Of a DNA stretch of 43,449 nucleotides, positions 14,006 to 20,751 are shown piece by piece. Source of the stretch: a virus; IMG/VR virus record IMGVR_UViG_3300045747_000395, positions 1 through 43,449 of that record; one strand, 5' to 3'. The stretch's first letter is position 1; each line of letters begins with the position of its first letter. The translations under genes were made by a program, and so were the position numbers. The notes under the pieces were generated by a model. It did no database searches, had not been told where the DNA came from, and worked only from the letters and a program-made list of their open reading frames with translations.

Positions 14006-15644
14006 CCAGGTGAATACAGATAACAAAGTGGTCGACATCCGTGCCGCCGTCGAAGAGCGCCGTAAAGCTGAAGAGCTGGCGCTGGCCGATCGCGAACAAT
14101 CGGACGTCCCACGCCTCACCTCCACCAAAATCAAGCAATGCCTGCAAGCCAACGAGCTCGGGGACGGCACCCTCTTTACCGCCATCCACTCGGGCAAATA
14201 CCTCTACAACAAAACCCTCGACAAATGGTTGAAATGGGACTCCCACCACTGGGAATACGACACCATGGAAGAGCGCTATCAGGCCGTCGAAGATGTCGCC
14301 AAAGTTTACCTTGACGCAGCCTATGAGCTGAAAGAAGAAATCGCCAAAGCCAGCGCCGCCGATCAGGACGCCGAAGTCAAACGCCTCAAGGATCTGCAAG
14401 GTGAATACTTCAAACGTGTCAAGCGGCTGCGCTCCAACTCCGGAGCCACCGCCTGTCTGCAGTACAGTCACAGGATTGAGGATCCCATCGCCATCCGTGG
14501 TGATGAACTCGACACCAACCCATTGCTGCTCGCTTGCAGCAATGGCGTCCTCGATCTTCGCACGGGCAAACTGAGAGAAGGCCGTCCAGACGACTACCTG
14601 CTCAAATACTCCCCGCACGAATGGCGCGGCATCGACGCACCCTGCCCAGCCTTCGAATCCTTCCTGGCCTCCGCCCTCGATGGCGATTGTATGGTCGACC
14701 AGGAAGAACGGGATCAGCATCGTGAACAGGTCACCGCCTTCATGCGTCGCGCCCTGGGCTACGGCATCACCGGACTCAGCACCGAGCACATGTTCCTGGT
14801 CTTCAATGGTGCTGGTAGAAACGGCAAAGGCGTCCTGGTCGAGACCCTGCGCTACGTCCTCGGCTCCATCGCCGGTCCTATCCCCGCCGAAATGCTGTTG
14901 GATCAGGGCCGTGCCGCCACGCCATCCGGGCCAACTCCCCACATCATGGCGCTCAAAGGCCTCCGGATCGCCTTCGCCAGTGAGACAGATGAAGGCCGGC
15001 GCTTCTCCCCGGGTCAAGTCAAATGGTACTCAGGCGGCGACACCCTCAAAGGTCGTGACCTCAATGCCAAGGATTACATTGATTTTGATCCCACGCACCT
15101 GCTGATCCTGCTCACCAACAACCTGCCGCACGCCCCTGGTGATGACTTCGCCTTCTGGCAGCGGCTCAAGCTGATCCCGTTCCAGTATTCATTCGTAGCC
15201 GAGCCGGATCCGTCCAAGCGCAACCAGAAACAGCGCGACGACCAGCTGCGCGACAAACTCAAGTCCGAAGCATCCGGCATACTGGCCTGGCTGGTTCGTG
15301 GTTGCCTGGAGTGGCAGCAGCAGGGACTCAAGCCACCACCACAAGTCACGCAGGCCACAGAAAATTACCGCCTCAAGGAAGATACCATCTCCGAATTCGT
15401 CGAAGAGTGTTGTGACCTGGCTGCCGATCACTTCTCCAACGCCACCGACCTCTACGTCATCTTCGCCAGATGGCACAAAGCCGTCATCAGTAAAAAGGGC
15501 GGCATCGCCCAGAAGAAGTTCGGGGAAATGCTCGGCAAGCAGTTCAAGAAAGAGAAGAAGGGCGGCAACACCCGCTACTACGGCCTGCAACTCAAAGAGA
15601 ATATTCACATGAAGTACCCGGAAGAGACCACGTCAGGACGATAA
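13998..15644 (+). CDS. Replicative helicase, P4/D5 family (D5_N plus SF3 helicase)
   Basis: 548 residues. A D5_N-type region covers about 150-260 (LLACSNGVLDLRTGK, then ALGYGITG), followed by the SF3 helicase: Walker A GAGRNGKGV at 271-279, Walker B region IAFASETDEG at 325-333, motif C LLILLTNNLP at 368-377, and an arginine in WQRLKLIPF. The C terminus (about 430-540) resembles the winged-helix end of P4-type primases. It should form a hexamer unwinding the phage origin. The primase part is encoded by a separate gene across the candidate origin. Confidence 0.85.
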   Translation: MSDQVNTDNKVVDIRAAVEERRKAEELALADREQSDVPRLTSTKIKQCLQANELGDGTLFTAIHSGKYLYNKTLDKWLKWDSHHWEYDTMEERYQAVEDVAKVYLDAAYELKEEIAKASAADQDAEVKRLKDLQGEYFKRVKRLRSNSGATACLQYSHRIEDPIAIRGDELDTNPLLLACSNGVLDLRTGKLREGRPDDYLLKYSPHEWRGIDAPCPAFESFLASALDGDCMVDQEERDQHREQVTAFMRRALGYGITGLSTEHMFLVFNGAGRNGKGVLVETLRYVLGSIAGPIPAEMLLDQGRAATPSGPTPHIMALKGLRIAFASETDEGRRFSPGQVKWYSGGDTLKGRDLNAKDYIDFDPTHLLILLTNNLPHAPGDDFAFWQRLKLIPFQYSFVAEPDPSKRNQKQRDDQLRDKLKSEASGILAWLVRGCLEWQQQGLKPPPQVTQATENYRLKEDTISEFVEECCDLAADHFSNATDLYVIFARWHKAVISKKGGIAQKKFGEMLGKQFKKEKKGGNTRYYGLQLKENIHMKYPEETTSGR

Positions 15645-15689
15645 CTGGCCGGGCGGTTGTCGTCTTACAACAGGGAAAGGGAGGAAGTA

Positions 15690-15929
15690 ATGGTAATGCG
15701 AGCAAAGATGAAGGTTGAATCAGTGCAGCGGTTCGAGGGTAGGGAAGTTTTGAAGATGCACGCAGTGGCTAAAAGTAGCGGATATCCTGATGATGGAAGT
15801 GATGAGGACAATACCTTTGCGAAATTCACTCCCGGGGCCAATCTTGAAATGACCATTTCGAATCCTACATTACATGGTCAATTCAGTCCTGGTCAGAAGT
15901 TCTATGTGGATTTCACGGCTGCGGAGTAA
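15690..15929 (+). CDS. Conserved small phage protein of the replication region
   Basis: 79 residues from the ATG at 15690, preceded by a strong GGGAGG; a second ATG two codons on is possible. The sequence is beta-rich (KMKVESVQRFEG, then FAKFTPGANLEMTISNP and GQKFYVDFTAAE), a pattern I associate with small proteins in phage replication modules, without known activity. Its position between the helicase and the candidate origin suggests a replication accessory or DNA-binding role. Confidence 0.55.
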   Translation: MVMRAKMKVESVQRFEGREVLKMHAVAKSSGYPDDGSDEDNTFAKFTPGANLEMTISNPTLHGQFSPGQKFYVDFTAAE

Positions 15930-15931
15930 AT

Positions 15932-16199
15932 CAGGACAATAGGACAGTGCAGGACAATAGCTTTTTTGTTTGTCCTGCACTGTAACCACTTTTAATTACT
16001 ACACAATATCACCACATCAGGACAATAGGACAGTAAACGCAGAAAGTCGAAGGGGGTTTTTAACCTTCAAACAGGACAGTAAATCTTATCTATTATTGTC
16101 CTATTGTCCTGATCTTATAAAAAAGACTAAAGAAATAAAGGCTTTAAATAGCAGGACAATCCTTTTTTTTGAAAGTCCTGCATCGTCCTAAAGTCCTGA
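15932..16199. other. Candidate replication origin: AGGACA iterons and cruciforms
   Basis: This gene-free stretch holds ten copies of AGGACA in either orientation. A 17-base unit, CAGGACAATAGGACAGT, occurs exactly at 15932-15948 and 16018-16034, and a one-mismatch inverted copy lies at 16095-16111. ACAGTGCAGGACA (15944-15956) pairs perfectly with 15971-15983 around a T-rich loop. GCAGGAC at 16151-16157 pairs with 16175-16181. AT-rich DNA lies between. Iterons plus AT-rich DNA between a helicase and a primase gene are the usual form of a phage origin. Confidence 0.65.
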
Positions 16200-16222
16200 T
16201 TATCATCCTGGAAGGGTATTTT

Positions 16223-17725
16223 ATGAACCTGCTCGACATCGTACAGAAACGGGTATCAATGAGGAAAGTCGGTGCAGCCGAATACCATGGCCCGTGCCCG
16301 TCCTGCGGAACCAGCCATAAAGACCCGGCCTTCTCCGATCGCTTCAGCGTCAAGGTCAACGCCGGCGGTGAAGATCAGTGGTTCTGCCGCAACTGTGGCC
16401 ACGGTGACACCATCGCCTTCCTCATGCAGTTCGAAGGCATGTCCTTTCCGCAGGCCTGTAAGGAAATAGGCAAAGAACTCCCCGACCAGGAAGAGTACCA
16501 GGCGCCCAAATTTAAGCGCCCCGTCGCTGCCGAAAGCTTCACCGCCCGGGAGATCACCGCACCCGCTGATCTCTGGATCGAGCATGCCGAAAAGTTTGTC
16601 GAGTGGTCCCACCAGCAGCTGCTGGCCCTGGGTGAAGGCGACGGATCCCCGCTGGCCTATCTGTCCGGCCGCGGCATTACCAAAGAAACCGCCATCAAGC
16701 ACCGCCTCGGCTGGAACCCGGGCGAAAAAGGCAAAGACCTCTACAAAGCGCGGGAAGCCTGGGGCCTCGAAACCGTACTGAACGGAGACAAGAAAAAGAA
16801 ACTCTGGCTGCCGATCGGCCTGATCATTCCGTTCTACATCACCGGCACCCTCCGCCGCGTCCGGATTAGGATCCCCAATGCCAACCGCACCCCGCAGTTT
16901 GAAATGTCCTACTACCTGGTGCCCGGATCCTCCATGGACACCTTCATCATCAACCCCGCAGCGCGCGCCTTCGTCATCATCGAAGCCGAACTCGACGCCA
17001 TCCTGGTCGATCAGTTCGCCGGTGATCTGGTCGGTACCATGGCCATGGGCAACAGCACCGCCAAACCAACCACCGAAGCCTTCAGCCTGCTGTCCGATTG
17101 CCTGCACATCTCCAATGCCCTGGACTACGATGCCCGTACCAGCGACGCCGGGAAGTACGAAAACCCCGGCGGGGTAGGGTGGCTCTGGTGGAAAAAACAC
17201 TTTGCCCAGGCCGAGCGCTGGCCGGTACCGGTCGGCAAGGATCCGGGCGACGCATGGAAAGCCGGCATCGATCTGCGCGAATGGGTCAAGGCCGGATTGC
17301 CGCCCGTCCTTACCATGCCGAAACCACAACATGTTGTGTCGAGACCGTCCCTGGGTGCCACAACATCTAGTGAAACAGCCCTAGTTCAGGACAATTCTGG
17401 CGCGGTTGTTTCTGCTGCTACTTCCGAGTGCGAACAGAAACCGGCGACAGTCACCGTGTTCACCGCCAAAGACGGCCGCACCGTCCATATCACCGACGAT
17501 CCGAATGAGTATGCCAACCTGGTCGCCGCCGGTGCCATCGTCTTTGACTCCAAGGAAATCGCCTTTGTCAAACTCACCGGCGCTGATCAGGATCAGAACG
17601 CTCGCTTCCTGGATGCAAAACAGACCTTCCCGGGATCCCGCATCATTGGTGCCGATCCCGACTATGTCCGTACCGAAACCGACCGCTCGCAGTACCAGGG
17701 CAAATATACCAAGGAGACCCCATGA
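16223..17725 (+). CDS. DNA primase: CHC2-like zinc finger plus Toprim
   Basis: 500 residues from the ATG at 16223, which has GGAAGGG upstream; the frame stays open further 5' but into the iteron region. Cys25-x2-Cys28 and Cys55-x2-Cys58 form a DnaG-type zinc finger (PCPSCGTS, WFCRNCGHGD). A Toprim domain follows with Glu254 in VIIEAELDA, the D-x-D pair at 301-303 (DYDAR) and KDPGD at 339-343. Residues about 405-480 form a separate short domain (TVFTAKDGRTVHITDDPNEY). It should make primers for phage replication with the upstream SF3 helicase. It is coupled to the clamp gene by ATGA. Confidence 0.85.
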   Translation: MNLLDIVQKRVSMRKVGAAEYHGPCPSCGTSHKDPAFSDRFSVKVNAGGEDQWFCRNCGHGDTIAFLMQFEGMSFPQACKEIGKELPDQEEYQAPKFKRPVAAESFTAREITAPADLWIEHAEKFVEWSHQQLLALGEGDGSPLAYLSGRGITKETAIKHRLGWNPGEKGKDLYKAREAWGLETVLNGDKKKKLWLPIGLIIPFYITGTLRRVRIRIPNANRTPQFEMSYYLVPGSSMDTFIINPAARAFVIIEAELDAILVDQFAGDLVGTMAMGNSTAKPTTEAFSLLSDCLHISNALDYDARTSDAGKYENPGGVGWLWWKKHFAQAERWPVPVGKDPGDAWKAGIDLREWVKAGLPPVLTMPKPQHVVSRPSLGATTSSETALVQDNSGAVVSAATSECEQKPATVTVFTAKDGRTVHITDDPNEYANLVAAGAIVFDSKEIAFVKLTGADQDQNARFLDAKQTFPGSRIIGADPDYVRTETDRSQYQGKYTKETP

Positions 17726-18897
17726 AATTCGCCATCCCTCAAAAAGAACTATCCATCGCCCTGGCGCGCTGCGCCGCTATAGCCGGAAAAATGACCAGCA
17801 TGCCGATCCTCTCCAACGTCCTGATCGTACCCTGTGCCGGACTGCTGAAGGTCAGCGCCACCGATCTGGAAGTCGGTTACACCACCGCCATCGGCGGCAT
17901 GATCTGGGAAGATGGAATGGAAGACGGCTGTGCCCCCTTCCTGCTCGATGCCAAAACACTGGCCGCCTGCGTCAAGGCCATCCCGGTCGGAGAGGTCACC
18001 TTCACCGTCACCGATAACGTCGCCGTCATCAGCGGGGGCACCATCAGTTTCACTCTCACCGGTCTGGATGCCGAGGACTTCCCAGCCATGGCAAACAATA
18101 CCGAAGAACTGACCCTCACCATCGATCCGGCTGGCCTGTCTCAATCCCTGCGTAACGTCGCCTATTGCCACTCCACCGACGCAACAAAACCAAACCTCAA
18201 CGGCTGCCTGCTCCAGCTAGAATATAACCTCGAAGGCGACCTCTTTGCCGTAACCAGTGCCACCGATGGTCACCGTCTCTGCCTTGACACCAACTCCCTG
18301 GTATTTGAAGACGAAGAAACCAGTGATCTATCGCCGCCGGGACAGTTCATCCCGCCCGCGCTGATCAAGGGCATCATCATCCCAGCCAAAGGTGTTGCTG
18401 AACTGGTTAAGCTCACCGGATCCGGCCCGGGTGTCCTGGGGATCATCGGTAACAGTCTCACCGTCTCCCTGGGTGATGAAGTTCTCACCATTCAACTATC
18501 CGAAGGTGTCTACCCTGATGTTAAGCGAATCATCCCGGAGAATCCCGGCCACATTATCCAGACTAAACGCCAGGCGTTGATCGATGCTCTGGAGCGCTGC
18601 CGGATCATCACCAACAAGGATACCCGCGGCGTAGATCTTTGCGCATTGGGCCACGTCATGGTAATAACCTCCGCGATCCCGCAGATCGGAGCCGAATCCA
18701 CCGATCACGTCACCGTAGAAATCGAAGGCATGCCGCCCATTCTCCGGATCAATATCGACTACCTGCTGCAGGCCCTGGGCAATATCTCCACCGCCTCGGT
18801 AGAGCTGCGCATCACCGATGAACTATCACCCATGATCATCAACCCGGTCGGCACCGACTTCCCTCAAGCCATCGTAATGCCGATGAGAGGTGCCTGA
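17722..18897 (+). CDS. dnaN: DNA polymerase III beta subunit (sliding clamp)
   Basis: 391 residues, close to the 366-380 of bacterial DnaN. It begins KFAIPQKELSIALARCAAI, as clamps do, has three repeated alpha/beta domains (for example VSATDLEVGY near residue 45 and the SATDGHRLCL strand near 180-190), and ends FPQAIVMPMRG, matching the conserved C-terminal strand with P-M-R. It should form a ring that tethers polymerase. Phage-encoded bacterial-type clamps are uncommon; this one probably recruits host polymerase III or is resistant to a host block. Confidence 0.85.
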   Translation: MKFAIPQKELSIALARCAAIAGKMTSMPILSNVLIVPCAGLLKVSATDLEVGYTTAIGGMIWEDGMEDGCAPFLLDAKTLAACVKAIPVGEVTFTVTDNVAVISGGTISFTLTGLDAEDFPAMANNTEELTLTIDPAGLSQSLRNVAYCHSTDATKPNLNGCLLQLEYNLEGDLFAVTSATDGHRLCLDTNSLVFEDEETSDLSPPGQFIPPALIKGIIIPAKGVAELVKLTGSGPGVLGIIGNSLTVSLGDEVLTIQLSEGVYPDVKRIIPENPGHIIQTKRQALIDALERCRIITNKDTRGVDLCALGHVMVITSAIPQIGAESTDHVTVEIEGMPPILRINIDYLLQALGNISTASVELRITDELSPMIINPVGTDFPQAIVMPMRGA

Positions 18898-18898
18898 C

Positions 18899-19369
18899 AT
18901 GGCCAGTGACTATGTGCAGATGGATCTGCTGGAATGGGCACCGGCGGAAAAAGAGGATCCCTATCGTCTGGCCAAAGAACGGGTTGCAAGAGTCGTGAAA
19001 ATAGAACTTTCTGATGAATTTTTCGCCGATAAAGGGCCATTAAAAAAGGCCATACATCTCAATAAAGGGATGATCGGCATTCCTGAATCAGGCAAGCTCA
19101 ACAAAATATTTGAATACGCGGACAATATGCATGTCGTTTACGGATCCCTCTCTTCGGGTTATGCAGGTTTGATGCAGGTATACGGATACAGAATGATCCC
19201 GCGGGACAACTGGAATGATGAGTGTATCCCTGTAACAACCATCAAGGCCCGTATCGACGAACCACGGGCATCACATCTGGTTTATACCGGCTGCCTGGTT
19301 ACCTATGAAAACGATGAGTATGTTTTGCAAAGTCCGGTGGAGTTTATCAGACCTGGAAAAGAAGGATAA
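18899..19369 (+). CDS. Unknown protein with N-terminal clamp-binding-like motif
   Basis: 156 residues from the ATG at 18899, with GAGAGG upstream and two bases after the clamp gene. Residues 7-11 are Q-M-D-L-L, close to the beta-clamp binding consensus Q-L-[SD]-L-F. The remaining sequence (LNKGMIGIPESGKLNKIFEYAD, SSGYAGLMQVYGYRMIP) has no domain I recognise. Being coupled to a phage clamp, it may be a clamp-loading, polymerase-recruiting or host-takeover protein; this is inference. Confidence 0.55.
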   Translation: MASDYVQMDLLEWAPAEKEDPYRLAKERVARVVKIELSDEFFADKGPLKKAIHLNKGMIGIPESGKLNKIFEYADNMHVVYGSLSSGYAGLMQVYGYRMIPRDNWNDECIPVTTIKARIDEPRASHLVYTGCLVTYENDEYVLQSPVEFIRPGKEG

Positions 19370-19377
19370 CACCAAGC

Positions 19378-19439
19378 TGACCGGCTCGTCCGGTCATGCG
19401 ACTGGTTATATCCGGGTGGACGCATTCGGGTGTAACCAG
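19378..19439 (+). promoter_or_regulatory. Two hairpins in the leader of the DGR target gene
   Basis: TGACCGG (19378-19384), loop CTCGT, CCGGTCA (19390-19396) is a perfect 7-bp hairpin. CTGGTTA (19402-19408) pairs with TAACCAG (19433-19439) around a GC-rich loop. Both lie in the 97 bases between the previous gene and the target gene start at 19467. No T-run follows, so they look like RNA structures or protein sites rather than a terminator. Confidence 0.5.
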
Positions 19440-19466
19440 AAAATACAATCAATAAAGGAGAAACCA

Positions 19467-20087
19467 ATGAAACCAATCGCAACAGTAATCAACAACAATC
19501 AACCAGGGTGGACCAACATCATCGAAACCGAGCCAAATGTAACATTGGAGGTTGGCATAAAACTCTATCTTCCGGAACCCTTCGCTGAAATAGGCTCCCC
19601 CTTGGCCGGTGGCTTCTTCGCCGGAGAAATCACCATCGAAGGCGACCGCTACGCCCTGATCGTCGCCCCCAAGGCCTCCGGCGAAAAGTTGGAGCTGGAG
19701 TACAAGCCGAAGGATAGGGGCACAGCCGATGGTACCGACAGCGACGATGACGGCCCGGCCAACACTAAGCGTATCAATGATGTTAACCACCCCGCCGCTC
19801 AGTTCTGCAGTGGCCTGAATATCGGAGGCTTTGACGACTGGTACCTGCCATCGCGAGATGAACTGGCGATGCTGGAGCGTAACCTCGGCCCCTATCGCAA
19901 GAATACCCCGGAACAATTCCGCGAGGATGCCCCGGAGGCGCTCGAAACTAACTGGTACTGGTCAAGCACTGAATACGCTTCGTACTCATACCTCGCCTGG
20001 ATCGTGGGTTTCGACAGTGGCCTCCAGAACGGCTTCAATAAGGACCTCGATTATGGTGTTCGGGCGGTCCGCAGATTGAAACTTTAA
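19467..20087 (+). CDS. DGR target (variable) protein with DUF1566/C-type-lectin-like domain
   Basis: 206 residues from the ATG at 19467, preceded by AAAGGAG. Residues about 120-206 (GGFDDWYLPSRDELAML, NWYWSSTEY, YGVRAVRR) are a DUF1566/Lcl-type C-lectin fold, the usual DGR target fold. Residues 170-194 are encoded by the variable repeat; eleven codons differ from the template Asn codons: Tyr170, Tyr173, Tyr175, Leu176, Asp183, Ser184, Leu186, Gly189, Phe190, Asp193 and Leu194. The N-terminal half (about 1-118) is unknown and has no signal peptide or fibre domain. It heads the cassette of target, Avd, TR and RT. The ligand-binding face is expected to be diversified; how the protein is displayed is unclear. 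Confidence 0.9.
   Translation: MKPIATVINNNQPGWTNIIETEPNVTLEVGIKLYLPEPFAEIGSPLAGGFFAGEITIEGDRYALIVAPKASGEKLELEYKPKDRGTADGTDSDDDGPANTKRINDVNHPAAQFCSGLNIGGFDDWYLPSRDELAMLERNLGPYRKNTPEQFREDAPEALETNWYWSSTEYASYSYLAWIVGFDSGLQNGFNKDLDYGVRAVRRLKL
19974..20076 (+). repeat. DGR variable repeat (VR)
   Basis: 103 bases, gap-free match to the template repeat at 20649-20751. They differ at 18 positions; 16 are at template adenines (8 to T, 5 to G, 3 to C) and two are not (T to C at repeat base 21, G to T at base 84). The last 19 bases are identical and include the GC-rich CGGGCGGTCCGCAG, the likely initiation-of-mutagenic-homing element. The adenine bias is diagnostic of DGR retrohoming. Confidence 0.95.
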
Positions 20088-20122
20088 CTATTTAACCATT
20101 TACCACTTTAAAAGGAAACATC

Positions 20123-20476
20123 ATGGCACTGGCATCAACACTACCAATATATCGCGTCACGTATGAGCTGCTGCAGGTAGTCACTCGCATCACCAAAGAC
20201 ATGCCCCGTGACTACAAGCAATCGCTCGGCAGCAAGATCCGTGAGGAATGCGTTGAATTGACTGTGCTGATTTACCGGGCGAACTGCTCCCGTGACAAGC
20301 GCCCACATCTGGAGACTCTGCAGGAACATCTCCAGGTGGCGACGCTGCTGCTCAGACTGTCCAAGGACATGCGGCTGATCAGCACGGGGCAGTTCGCCCA
20401 AACCGTTGAACTGACCGATCAGATAGGCCGTCAGGCCTCCGGTTGGCTCAAGTCCACATCGTCGCCTGCTGCATAG
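20123..20476 (+). CDS. avd: DGR accessory variability determinant (Avd), four-helix bundle
   Basis: 117 residues with AAAGGA upstream. It matches the Avd/23S-intervening-type four-helix-bundle family in order: PIYRVTYELLQVVTRI, MPRDYKQSLGSKIREECVEL, then LLLRLSKDMRLIS and a final helix ending R-Q-A-S-G-W-L. Avd forms a basic pentamer that binds the reverse transcriptase and template RNA and is needed for homing in phage BPP-1. It lies between target and template, the same order as in BPP-1. Confidence 0.9.
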   Translation: MALASTLPIYRVTYELLQVVTRITKDMPRDYKQSLGSKIREECVELTVLIYRANCSRDKRPHLETLQEHLQVATLLLRLSKDMRLISTGQFAQTVELTDQIGRQASGWLKSTSSPAA

Positions 20477-20648
20477 CCGTCATGGCGGCTCTGCCTGTGC
20501 GAAATAATCTGGTCGTGCCCCTGGGGATAGGCCCCACGGTCAAGCGCCCTAAGACGAAACCGGCGGGCATATGGTCCCGACAGGTCGCGGCGCAGTTTCA
20601 GGATGGATCGACTCTGCCTTCTCTCTTGCAACGTGAGCAGCACGACAT
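20477..20648 (+). ncRNA. Upstream part of the DGR template RNA
   Basis: About 170 bases between the avd stop and the template repeat. It contains GC-rich self-complementary segments (GCCCCTGGGG near 20517, then GGCCCC near 20528). In the BPP-1 DGR the avd-to-RT spacer RNA flanking TR is required for template-primed cDNA synthesis, so this is likely part of that RNA. A reading frame open here in the RT frame has no ribosome site and is not taken as coding. Confidence 0.5.
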
Positions 20649-20751
20649 AACGCTTCGAACTCAAACAATGCCTGGATCGTGGGTTTCAACAATGGCAACC
20701 AGAACAACAACAATAAGAACAACGATTATGGGGTTCGGGCGGTCCGCAGAT
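20649..20751 (+). repeat. DGR template repeat (TR)
   Basis: 103 bases, the unmutated template for the VR at 19974-20076. It is packed with AAC/AAT triplets; in the target frame it reads Asn at every diversified codon (for example N-Q-N-N-N-N-K-N-N), then D-Y-G-V-R-A-V-R-R and a stop. The 3' end shares the GC-rich homing element with VR. It overlaps the likely 5' end of the reverse-transcriptase gene in another frame. Confidence 0.95.

Noticed and set aside
15932-16199. CRISPR array
   Set aside because: The repeats are short, occur in both orientations and are irregularly spaced; there are no uniform spacers and no cas genes.
13884-17332. Long minus-strand frames opposite the helicase (13884-15017) and primase (16256-17332)
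   Set aside because: Both mirror well-supported replication genes and read as Gly/Phe/Asp-rich sequence without domains; they are third-position GC artefacts.
20077-20122. A hairpin/cruciform just after the VR, as in some DGRs
   Set aside because: The sequence is AT-rich with TTTAAC-like direct repeats, but I could not find a convincing inverted repeat.
20443-20727. Upstream extension of the RT frame through the avd end and the TR spacer
   Set aside because: The residues before about 20728 have no RT-like sequence and overlap the Avd gene and noncoding template RNA; no ribosome site precedes the early starts.
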